Below are positions 6,025 to 11,982 of a stretch of DNA of 11,982 nt, one piece after another. The notes beneath the pieces are model-generated. The model was given only the letters and a program-made list of their open reading frames with translations, searched no databases and was not told where the DNA came from. Origin of the DNA: Lachnospiraceae bacterium UBA7076. Lineage in GTDB: Bacteria; Bacillota; Clostridia; Lachnospirales; Lachnospiraceae. The stretch's first letter is position 1. The number at the start of each line of letters is the position of its first letter. A program made the position numbers and the translations under genes. The DNA lies in the NCBI GenBank assembly GCA_002493625.1, contig DKZK01000009.1, forward strand, positions 72,186 to 84,167, written 5' to 3'.

Positions 6025-6073
6025 GTTGACCTAAGGAGGGACCCATTTATGGGAGGATACCTTAGATCAGACC
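6024..6073 (+). other. long two-part hairpin between atpE and atpF
   Basis: The outer stem pairs TGACCTAAGG (6027-6036) with CCTTAGATCA (6060-6069), 9 of 10 positions. The inner stem pairs CCCA with TGGG (6042-6053) around TTTA. GGT before and CC after may extend the outer stem with a bulge. A perfect AAGGAGGG (6033-6040) and an ATG (6049) lie inside it but lead only into a frame that overlaps atpF out of register. No U-run follows, so it is more likely a processing or stability element than a terminator. Confidence 0.5.
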
Positions 6074-6109
6074 CCCGAAGCTACATTTTAACCGAAAGGA
6101 GGATTAACC

Positions 6110-6685
6110 GTGACAGGTTATTTAAGCATTATAAGCAGAGCAAATGTTGCTTTACTTGCGCAGAGCGAAGGACGTGTATTCGGACTGGACTGGCAGCTTA
6201 TATTTGATATTCTGATACAGGGTCTGGCAGTTTTCCTGCTTTTTATATTCTTGTCATACATTCTTATAGACCCGGTAAGAAGGGTGCTTGAGGAGAGACG
6301 GGAAAAGATAAAGAATGATGTGGAAAGCGCTGCAAGCGACAGGGCGGAAGCAGCAAAGCTGAAGGCCGAGTACGACGCCAGAATAAAAAAGGCAGATGAC
6401 GAGGCAGGCGAAATTCTTTCCGCAGCAAGGAAGAAAGCCGTTAAAAATGAGGAAAACATTATTGCCGATGCCAATGCTGAGGCAGCAAGAATCATTTCAA
6501 GGGCGAATCAGGAAGCAGAGTTGGAAAAGAGCAAGGTTAAGGATGAGGTCAAGCAGGAAATCATCAGTGTGGCGACGGTTATGGCAGGAAAGTTTGTAGC
6601 CGGTTCCATGGATGACAGTAAGCAGGCGATGCTCGTTGATGAAACCTTAAAGGAAATGGGTGATGATACATGGCTAAACAAGTAG
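6110..6685 (+). CDS. atpF: ATP synthase Fo subunit b
   Basis: This 191-residue subunit is the peripheral stator stalk. An N-terminal segment (1-27) precedes one membrane helix (about 30-52), followed by the conserved DPVRRVLEERREKI start of a long Ala/Glu/Lys-rich coiled coil (55-165) that reaches up to the delta and alpha subunits. It is longer than the 156-residue E. coli protein, mainly because of the leading segment before the helix, which is common in Firmicutes. The start is a GTG with AAGGAGG 7 nt upstream. Its 3' end overlaps atpH by 16 nt, so translation of the two is probably coupled. Confidence 0.95.
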   Translation: MTGYLSIISRANVALLAQSEGRVFGLDWQLIFDILIQGLAVFLLFIFLSYILIDPVRRVLEERREKIKNDVESAASDRAEAAKLKAEYDARIKKADDEAGEILSAARKKAVKNEENIIADANAEAARIISRANQEAELEKSKVKDEVKQEIISVATVMAGKFVAGSMDDSKQAMLVDETLKEMGDDTWLNK

Positions 6686-7203
6686 ATACAACCTATGGAA
6701 ATGCGCTCTTTGAGCTTGCACTTGAGGAGAATAAGCTTGATGCGCTGTATGATGAGGTCTTGGCGCTTATAGATATTTTGAAGGAAAACGGTGAGCTGAT
6801 AAAGCTTCTTTCCCATCCTCACATCAATAAGGATGCAAAGAAGGAGGTTGTAAGCAAAACCTTTGAGGGCAAGGTATCAGATGAGCTCACCGGACTTATT
6901 GCAATGATTGTGGACAAGGATCATGCCGCAAATCTTATACAGGTGCTTGAGTATTTTATCAGACTTGTAAAAAAGGAAAAAAATATCGGTGTTGCGGCTG
7001 TTACAAGCGCCGCCCCTCTTACAGATGAGCAAAAGGGAAGCATTGAAAAGCGTCTGATTGAAACGACTGCTTTTGACACGATGGAAACAAGCTACTTTGT
7101 TGACAGTTCCCTGATAGGCGGACTTGTAATAAGGATTGACGACAGAGTCGTTGACAGCAGTATTAAGACAAAGATTGAAAATTTGGCAAAGTCGCTTGCA
7201 TAA
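6670..7203 (+). CDS. atpH: ATP synthase F1 subunit delta
   Basis: This 177-residue OSCP/delta protein links subunit b to the top of the alpha-beta hexamer. The helical N-terminal domain (about 1-105) begins with the typical YGNALFELALEENKLDALYDE, and the C-terminal signature DSSLIGGLVIRIDDRVVDSS spans about 146-164. Length fits the family (about 175-180). The ATG lies inside the end of atpF; a GGTGA motif sits 6 nt before it, weak compared with the other genes in the operon, in line with coupled translation from atpF. The stop codon lies within a predicted hairpin. Confidence 0.95.
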   Translation: MAKQVDTTYGNALFELALEENKLDALYDEVLALIDILKENGELIKLLSHPHINKDAKKEVVSKTFEGKVSDELTGLIAMIVDKDHAANLIQVLEYFIRLVKKEKNIGVAAVTSAAPLTDEQKGSIEKRLIETTAFDTMETSYFVDSSLIGGLVIRIDDRVVDSSIKTKIENLAKSLA

Positions 7204-7223
7204 ACAAAATTTATTTATGCGAC
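7191..7223 (+). other. hairpin spanning the atpH stop codon
   Basis: GTCGC (7191-7195) pairs with GCGAC (7219-7223), and the inner ATAAA pairs with TTTAT around a 9-nt loop, leaving TTGC bulged. Alternatively TTGCATAAA (7196-7204) pairs with TTTATGCGA (7214-7222) with one G-U pair. It lies between the end of atpH and the atpA start, where output must rise to three copies of alpha. It has no U-run. Confidence 0.4.
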
Positions 7224-7280
7224 CGACAATATGCTGACAGCAAAAAATATTTTAGGATGAAAGAAGGTGTTTTTTTGTCC

Positions 7281-8783
7281 ATGAATTTAAAACCTGAGGA
7301 AATAAGTGCTGTTATTAAAGAACAGATAAAAAGTTATAAGCTTCAGCTTGACACATCGGACGTTGGAACAGTAATCCAGGTTGCCGATGGTATAGCACGT
7401 ATTCATGGTCTTGAAAATGCTATGCAGGGCGAGCTCCTTCTGTTCCCGGGTGACGTATACGGAATGATACTGAACCTTGAGGAGGATAACGTAGGTGCCG
7501 TTCTTCTCGGTGATGCAAAGAACATCAACGAGGGTGACATAGTAAAAACTACAGGAAGGGTTGTTGAGGTGCCGGTTGGCGACGCAATGCTCGGACGTGT
7601 AGTAAATGCATTAGGACAGCCGATAGACGGCAAGGGTCCTATAGAAACAACAAAGACAAGACAGATTGAGAGGGTGGCATCCGGCGTTATTGCCCGTAAA
7701 TCTGTAGACACTCCTCTCCAGACAGGTATCAAGGCGATTGACGCCATGGTTCCGATTGGAAGAGGACAGAGAGAGCTTATTATAGGCGACAGGCAGACCG
7801 GTAAAACTGCAATCGCTATTGATACAATCATTAATCAGAAAGGGCAGGGCGTAAACTGTATTTATGTAGCCATAGGTCAGAAGGCGTCCACCGTTGCAAA
7901 CATTGTAAAGACCCTTACGGAATATGGAGCCATGGAGTACACGACAATCGTTGCTTCAACGGCAAGCGAGCTTGCGCCGCTCCAGTATATTGCGCCGTAT
8001 TCAGGCTGCGCAATCGGTGAGGAATGGATGGAGGCAGGCAAGGATGTACTTGTTGTGTATGATGATCTCAGCAAGCATGCTACTGCTTACCGTACACTTT
8101 CATTGCTCCTTCGTAGACCACCGGGACGTGAGGCATTCCCTGGTGACGTATTCTATCTGCACTCAAGACTTCTGGAGAGAGCTGCAAAGCTTTCTGATGA
8201 GCTGGGAGGCGGTTCCCTTACAGCCCTTCCTATTATTGAGACACAGGCAGGAGACGTATCCGCATACATTCCTACAAACGTAATTTCAATTACGGACGGA
8301 CAGATTTACCTTGAAACCGAGATGTTTAACTCCGGCTTCAGACCGGCTGTAAATGCAGGACTTTCCGTATCAAGAGTAGGAGGCGCGGCACAGATTGGCG
8401 CAATGAAGAAGCTTGCTTCGCCTATCCGTGTTGAGCTTGCGCAGTACAGAGAACTTGCCGCATTCTCACAGTTTGGCTCGGAGCTTGACGCCGACACCAA
8501 GGAGAGACTTGCGCAGGGCGAGCGTATAAAGGAAATGCTGAAGCAGCCGCAGTACAAGCCTATGGCAGTTGAGAAGCAGGTTGTAATTATATATGCAGCT
8601 ACCAAGAAATATCTTCTTGATATAGATGTTGACAGAGTGCTTGAGTTTGAGGACGGACTTTTTGAGCACATATCCACAAAGTATCCTGAAATATTCGAGG
8701 GAATAAAGAAAGAGAAAAAGCTTACCGAGGATATTGAGGAGAAGCTTGTGAAGGCCATTGAGGAATTTAAAGAGACATTTTAG
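7281..8783 (+). CDS. atpA: ATP synthase F1 subunit alpha
   Basis: This 500-residue protein forms the non-catalytic nucleotide-binding subunit. It has an N-terminal beta barrel (about 20-90), Walker A GDRQTGKT at 169-176, Walker B ending in VLVVYDD (256-262), and the conserved SGFRPAVNAGLSVSRVGGAAQ block with the arginine finger at about Arg365. A helical C-terminal domain follows. I chose the ATG at 7281, giving the usual MNLKPEEISAVIKEQI start, with GAAGGTG 11 nt upstream. An in-frame TTG at 7275 is an alternative with better spacing (5 nt), and an ATG at 7257 has no room for a ribosome site. All key residues are present and there is no sign of damage. Confidence 0.97.
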   Translation: MNLKPEEISAVIKEQIKSYKLQLDTSDVGTVIQVADGIARIHGLENAMQGELLLFPGDVYGMILNLEEDNVGAVLLGDAKNINEGDIVKTTGRVVEVPVGDAMLGRVVNALGQPIDGKGPIETTKTRQIERVASGVIARKSVDTPLQTGIKAIDAMVPIGRGQRELIIGDRQTGKTAIAIDTIINQKGQGVNCIYVAIGQKASTVANIVKTLTEYGAMEYTTIVASTASELAPLQYIAPYSGCAIGEEWMEAGKDVLVVYDDLSKHATAYRTLSLLLRRPPGREAFPGDVFYLHSRLLERAAKLSDELGGGSLTALPIIETQAGDVSAYIPTNVISITDGQIYLETEMFNSGFRPAVNAGLSVSRVGGAAQIGAMKKLASPIRVELAQYRELAAFSQFGSELDADTKERLAQGERIKEMLKQPQYKPMAVEKQVVIIYAATKKYLLDIDVDRVLEFEDGLFEHISTKYPEIFEGIKKEKKLTEDIEEKLVKAIEEFKETF

Positions 8784-8816
8784 TCATAGCAATATGTATA
8801 AGTGAGGTGATAAGTC

Positions 8817-9680
8817 TTGGCATCAATGAGAGACATAAAGAGACGTAAGGAAAGTGTCCAGAGCACCCAGCAGATTACAAAGGCAATGAAGCTTGTTGCG
8901 ACTGTAAAGCTTCAGAAGGCAAGAGGAAAAGCTGAGAGCAATAAGCCGTATTTCGGCATGCTTTACGACACCATCTGCTCTATACTTGCCATGACGAAAA
9001 ATGTTGATCATGAGTACCTGAAGGAAAGCGACTGTAAGAAGAAGGCGGTTATTGTCATTACCTCCAACAGAGGTCTTGCAGGAGGCTACAACAGCAACAT
9101 TGTAAAAATGGTTGCGGGCGCCGATTTCCCAAAGGAGGATACCTATGTATATGCAGTGGGAAGAAAAGGCATAGAGGGACTTACCCGTAAAGGCTACTCA
9201 GTGTATAAGGATTTTTCAGAGGTTATAAATGAACCTTTGTTTTCAGATGCAACCAATATGAGCAAGGAGCTTCTGACACAGTATTCAAAGGGTGAGATAG
9301 GTGAGATATATATTGCCTATACAAACTTTAAGAATACGGTTACACAGGAGCCTAAGCTTGTTAAGCTGCTTCCTTTATCGGAGGATGAGTTTGTAAAAAA
9401 GGATGAGGATGCAGATTCGAAGCTTCTCATGAATTTTGAGCCTACTCCGGAGGAGGTGCTTGACATGATTATTCCAAAGTATATGTCAAACATTATTTTT
9501 GGAGCATTTTTAGAGTCAGTTGCAAGTGAGAACGGAGCCCGTATGCAGGCGATGGATTCAGCTACAAGCAACGCTGAGGACATGATAGCAAGCCTGTCAC
9601 TTAAGTATAACAGGGCAAGACAGGGCGCAATTACTCAGGAGCTTACTGAGATAATTGCAGGAGCAGATGCTATAAGTTAA
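8817..9680 (+). CDS. atpG: ATP synthase F1 subunit gamma
   Basis: This 287-residue protein is the central rotor shaft. The N-terminal helix (about 2-55) opens with MASMRDIKRRKESVQSTQQI, a Rossmann-like globular part (75-210) contains ITSNRGLAGGYNSNI, and the C-terminal helix (212-283) ends with the signature ITQELTEIIAGADAI. The start is the TTG at 8817: GAGGTG is 7 nt before it, while the ATG at 8826 is 16 nt away and would lose three conserved residues. It lies 33 nt after atpA. Confidence 0.96.
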   Translation: MASMRDIKRRKESVQSTQQITKAMKLVATVKLQKARGKAESNKPYFGMLYDTICSILAMTKNVDHEYLKESDCKKKAVIVITSNRGLAGGYNSNIVKMVAGADFPKEDTYVYAVGRKGIEGLTRKGYSVYKDFSEVINEPLFSDATNMSKELLTQYSKGEIGEIYIAYTNFKNTVTQEPKLVKLLPLSEDEFVKKDEDADSKLLMNFEPTPEEVLDMIIPKYMSNIIFGAFLESVASENGARMQAMDSATSNAEDMIASLSLKYNRARQGAITQELTEIIAGADAIS

Positions 9681-9705
9681 ATTATTATAAGTAAGGAGAT
9701 TAGAA

Positions 9706-11097
9706 ATGGCAGATACAAACGTAGGTAAAATTACCCAGATTATAGGCGCTGTCATTGACATTAAATTTCCGGAGGGAAAGCTTCCTGAGATTTATGATGC
9801 CATAACGATAGCAACTAACAGTGGTACTACCCTTTATGCGGAGGTATCACAGCATCTTGGTGATGAAACTGTAAGATGTATAGCAATGGGTCCTACAGAC
9901 GGTCTTGTAAGAGGCATGGAAGCCGTAGGTACAGGCGCGCCTATTACGGTTCCTGTAGGTGAGGCTACACTTGGACGTATGTTCAACGTACTTGGCCAGC
10001 CTATTGATGATAAACCTGCGCCTGAGGTAGATACTTATCTTCCGATTCACAGAAAAGCTCCGCAGTTTTCCGAGCAGTCAACGGAAACTGAAATTCTTGA
10101 AACCGGTATAAAGGTCGTTGATTTGCTCTGCCCTTACCAGAAGGGTGGTAAAATCGGACTTTTCGGAGGAGCCGGAGTTGGCAAGACAGTTCTTATTCAG
10201 GAGCTTATTACAAATATAGCAACAGAGCATGGCGGATATTCTGTATTCACAGGCGTTGGAGAGAGAACAAGAGAAGGTAACGACCTCTACTATGAAATGA
10301 TAGAGTCGGGCGTTATCAATAAGACAACGATGGTATTCGGACAGATGAACGAGCCGCCGGGAGCGAGAATGAGAGTTGGACTTACAGGACTTACTATGGC
10401 AGAGTATTTCCGTGATAAGGTCGGCAAGGACGTGCTTTTGTTCATTGACAATATATTCCGTTTTACACAGGCAGGTTCCGAGGTTTCGGCATTGCTTGGA
10501 CGTGTGCCTTCAGCCGTTGGTTACCAGCCGACGCTTCAGACTGAGATGGGTACGCTTCAGGAGAGAATCACATCCACAAAGAACGGTTCCATTACATCCG
10601 TACAGGCTGTATACGTTCCGGCGGACGACCTTACTGACCCTGCGCCGGCTACAACCTTTGCGCATCTTGATGCAACAACGGTTCTTTCACGTTCCATTGT
10701 TGAGCTTGGTATATATCCTGCCGTTGACCCTCTTGAGTCAACCTCAAGAATACTTGACCCTCGTATTGTGGGTGAAGAGCATTACAAGGTTGCCAGAGGC
10801 GTTCAGGAGATACTTCAGAAGTATAAGGAGCTTCAGGATATTATTGCAATCCTCGGTATGGATGAGCTTTCAGAGGAGGATAAGCTTGTTGTTGCAAGGG
10901 CAAGAAAGGTTCAGAGATTCCTTTCTCAGCCGTTCCACGTTGCAGAGCAGTTTACCGGTCTTCCGGGTAAATATGTGCCTGTTGCCGAGACGATACAGAG
11001 CTTTAAGGAGATACTTGAGGGCAAGCATGACGACGTTCCGGAAGGATATTTCTTAAATGTGGGAAGCATAGAAGACGTTGTCGCTAAGTGCAAGTAA
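9706..11097 (+). CDS. atpD: ATP synthase F1 subunit beta (catalytic)
   Basis: This 463-residue protein carries the catalytic sites. Walker A GGAGVGKT is at 154-161, the catalytic glutamate is Glu186 in GVGERTREG, and Walker B DVLLFIDN (242-249) has Asp248. The family signature PAVDPLESTS lies at 338-347, and DELSEED, which contacts gamma and epsilon, is at 386-392. The beta barrel is at about 5-80 and the C-terminal helical domain from about 360. The ATG has AAGGAG 7 nt upstream, and the gap to atpG is 25 nt. Length and motifs are entirely normal. Confidence 0.98.
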   Translation: MADTNVGKITQIIGAVIDIKFPEGKLPEIYDAITIATNSGTTLYAEVSQHLGDETVRCIAMGPTDGLVRGMEAVGTGAPITVPVGEATLGRMFNVLGQPIDDKPAPEVDTYLPIHRKAPQFSEQSTETEILETGIKVVDLLCPYQKGGKIGLFGGAGVGKTVLIQELITNIATEHGGYSVFTGVGERTREGNDLYYEMIESGVINKTTMVFGQMNEPPGARMRVGLTGLTMAEYFRDKVGKDVLLFIDNIFRFTQAGSEVSALLGRVPSAVGYQPTLQTEMGTLQERITSTKNGSITSVQAVYVPADDLTDPAPATTFAHLDATTVLSRSIVELGIYPAVDPLESTSRILDPRIVGEEHYKVARGVQEILQKYKELQDIIAILGMDELSEEDKLVVARARKVQRFLSQPFHVAEQFTGLPGKYVPVAETIQSFKEILEGKHDDVPEGYFLNVGSIEDVVAKCK

Positions 11098-11117
11098 ATG
11101 CTGCGAGGAGATTTTAT

Positions 11118-11519
11118 ATGGCAGATAAGACGATGGAAGTTAAGGTAATTGACCCGCAAAGAACCTTTTATGACGGGCAGGTGTCATTTATCGAGTTTAA
11201 TACAACAGAGGGCATTCTCGGAATATATCCAAGGCACATTCCAATGACGGCAGTTATAGAGCCGGGTGTTCTTAAGCTTGTGGATGAGGAAGGCAACGAA
11301 AAGGACGCCGCACTCCATTCCGGCTTTGTTGAAATACTTGGGGACAGGATAACAATTTTAGCAGAGTGCGTTGAGTGGCCGGATGAAATTGATATTAACA
11401 GGGCGGAGGAGGCGCGCATAAGAGCCGAACGCCGCATCAAGGATTCATCACAGGATACAAACAGGGCGGAGCTTGCTCTTAAGCGTTCCGTAGTACGTCT
11501 TATGTTGGGTAAAAAATAA
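11118..11519 (+). CDS. atpC: ATP synthase F1 subunit epsilon
   Basis: This 133-residue protein binds gamma and the c ring and restrains ATP hydrolysis. The N-terminal beta sandwich (about 5-85) includes FNTTEGILGIYPRHIPM and LHSGFVEIL; the C-terminal helical hairpin (about 90-130) includes NRAEEARIRAERRI and RAELALKRSVVRL. The ATG at 11118 has GAGGAG 7 nt upstream; an earlier in-frame ATG at 11088 overlaps atpD and would add ten residues not seen in the family. It is the last gene of the operon and is followed after 68 nt by a terminator. Confidence 0.96.
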   Translation: MADKTMEVKVIDPQRTFYDGQVSFIEFNTTEGILGIYPRHIPMTAVIEPGVLKLVDEEGNEKDAALHSGFVEILGDRITILAECVEWPDEIDINRAEEARIRAERRIKDSSQDTNRAELALKRSVVRLMLGKK

Positions 11520-11587
11520 CGGGATTGTCGCATTGAGCATATTTTTGATATTGCATTTTAAATAATCTTAGTGTGACATTAAAAAAT

Positions 11588-11655
11588 AAAAAAGGAGCTG
11601 TTGCAGCAGGATTAACGGTGGATTTGCCGTTGTCCGGTGCGATGGTTCCTTTTTT
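11588..11655 (+). terminator. intrinsic terminator of the atp operon
   Basis: The 18-nt arm at 11588-11605 (AAAAAAGGAGCTGTTGCA) pairs with 11638-11655 (TGCGATGGTTCCTTTTTT) over its whole length, using four G-U pairs. An inner AACGG/CCGTT stem and a GGA/TCC step continue the hairpin. The arm ends in six U. Because G-U pairs become A-C mismatches on the other strand, it should work mainly in the + direction. Confidence 0.75.
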
Positions 11656-11673
11656 GTGTTGCAGGAGATTTTT

Positions 11674-11687
11674 TGTAAGCGTTTTAC
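11674..11687 (+). promoter_or_regulatory. cre-like (CcpA/LacI family) site
   Basis: TGTAAGCGTTTTAC matches 12 of 14 positions of the catabolite-responsive element consensus TGWNANCGNTNWCA; only the last two bases differ. It lies about 140 bp upstream of the predicted start for the last gene, far for direct repression. A chance match is possible. Confidence 0.3.
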
Positions 11688-11730
11688 GGAAAATGTTTGC
11701 GAAAAATTTGCTTTTGGCAAGAAAAAAATG

Positions 11731-11770
11731 AAAAAACGTGTCGTTCATGCAAAAAACGTGTCGTTCATGC
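11731..11770. repeat. perfect 20-bp tandem direct repeat upstream of a promoter
   Basis: Two identical 20-bp copies (11731-11750 and 11751-11770) consist of six A followed by CGTGTCGTTCATGC. Each contains a small palindrome AACG-TGT-CGTT (11735-11745 and 11755-11765). The repeat ends 8 bp before the -35 box, and the 20-bp period places both copies on nearly the same face of the helix. This layout suits a paired activator or response-regulator site, but a recent slippage duplication is also possible. Confidence 0.8.
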
Positions 11771-11778
11771 AGAAATTC

Positions 11779-11807
11779 TTGAACAACCTATATAAAAATA
11801 CTATGCT
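11779..11807 (+). promoter_or_regulatory. sigma-A-type promoter of the last gene
   Basis: TTGAAC (11779-11784), a 17-nt spacer and TATGCT (11802-11807) form a plausible promoter. The start would be near 11814, about 22 nt before the ATG, with the ribosome binding site in between. The weak -10 box suits a promoter that needs an activator. Confidence 0.5.
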
Positions 11808-11835
11808 TTTTGTAGGAAAAACAAGGAGGAAAAAC

Positions 11836-11982
11836 ATGGGACGAGTTATTAAACCTGAGGAAATAAAAAACATGACGGCAGAAATGAAACAAAGCTGGAC
11901 GACACTGGAAATGAAACTTTATATGATTTTGGATTACCTGAACAGCCTCATCGCATCGGAGGATTTTAAGGGAAAAACGGCG
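11836..11982 (+). CDS. N-terminus of a possible LXG/WXG100-type secreted protein (cut by window edge)
   Basis: The frame starts at ATG 11836, with AAGGAGG 6 nt upstream, and stays open for 49 codons to the window end. The visible part is almost wholly helical: an amphipathic stretch around KNMTAEMKQSWTTLEMKLYM with Trp21, then ILDYLNSLIASEDFKGKTA. A long N-terminal helix, a turn at about 41-43 and a Phe-x-Gly-x-Thr-Ala step are typical of LXG polymorphic toxins and related type VII (Esx) secretion substrates. The toxin domain, if there is one, would lie beyond the edge. Only 49 residues are seen, so the call is tentative; a plain hypothetical helical protein is the alternative. It has its own promoter after the atp terminator and is not part of that operon. 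Confidence 0.45.
   Translation, partial: MGRVIKPEEIKNMTAEMKQSWTTLEMKLYMILDYLNSLIASEDFKGKTA

Larger units (their letters stand above)
11656..11835. other. regulatory intergenic region before the last gene
   Basis: After the terminator, this AT-rich stretch holds no supported gene. It contains a cre-like site, a perfect 20-bp tandem duplication, a sigma-A-type promoter and a strong ribosome binding site, each listed separately. Minus-strand frames here are rich in Phe, Lys and Asn and look like chance readings. Confidence 0.5.

Noticed and set aside
7257..7280. Earlier ATG start for atpA
   Set aside because: The AGG directly touches the ATG with no spacing, and the eight extra residues are not typical of alpha subunits.
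11088..11117. Earlier ATG start for atpC inside atpD
   Set aside because: GAGGAG at 7-nt spacing and the family's usual N-terminus favour 11118.
11500..11748. Minus-strand 82-codon frame over the terminator
   Set aside because: It crosses the terminator hairpin and the end of atpC in antisense, and its Phe/Lys-rich composition reflects AT-rich DNA.
11731..11770. Possible CRISPR array
   Set aside because: The two copies are directly adjacent without spacers and only two are present.

Overview
The window carries a complete F1Fo ATP synthase operon in the order atpZ-atpI-atpB-atpE-atpF-atpH-atpA-atpG-atpD-atpC (3902-11519, + strand). To its left is a divergent group of housekeeping genes, and at the right edge a new transcription unit begins. 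The organism looks like an anaerobic Firmicute of the class Clostridia, most probably a Lachnospiraceae member. The reasons are moderate GC, strong AAGGAGG-type ribosome binding sites, some TTG and GTG starts, an atpZ/atpI pair before atpB, and Lachnospiraceae-like protein sequences. This assignment is inferred from style and was not tested by a search.

Left part (1-3720). The window opens inside the C-terminal end of a beta-strand-rich hypothetical protein. A small DUF1622-type membrane protein follows on the + strand. Converging on it from the right are three minus-strand genes: a threonylcarbamoyl-AMP synthase of the Sua5/YwlC type (tRNA t6A synthesis), ribose-5-phosphate isomerase B, and a DUF3880/CgeB-like glycosyltransferase. 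The Sua5 and rpiB genes are 33 nt apart and probably share a promoter at 3692-3720. Sua5/YwlC and RpiB also lie close to the atp operon in Bacillus, so this is an old neighbourhood, here arranged divergently.

Central part (3720-11519). A near-consensus promoter (TTGAAA-17-TATAAT, 3835-3863) drives the atp operon. A perfect inverted repeat about 61 bp upstream of the predicted start is a candidate activator or repressor site. The c subunit carries the glutamine and glutamate-threonine-threonine ligand set of Na+-binding c rings, so the enzyme is predicted to be Na+-coupled. Subunit a has the essential arginine. AtpI has an unusual acidic tail of about 95 residues that is absent from typical family members. 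Several gene junctions (atpI-atpB, atpB-atpE, atpE-atpF, atpH-atpA) hold RNA hairpins that could tune the uneven subunit stoichiometry.

Right part (11520-11982). A long hairpin followed by a U-run ends the operon. It is stable only as + strand RNA, because several of its pairs are G-U. Next come a cre-like site, a perfect 20-bp tandem duplication, and a sigma-A-type promoter. These precede the start of a new gene whose first 49 residues resemble the helical N-terminus of LXG/WXG100-type type VII secretion substrates. It is cut off by the window edge.

I did not find a clearly new multi-gene system in this window. The most notable items are the Na+ signature, the AtpI tail, the structured intergenic elements, and the repeat-controlled LXG-like gene at the right edge.
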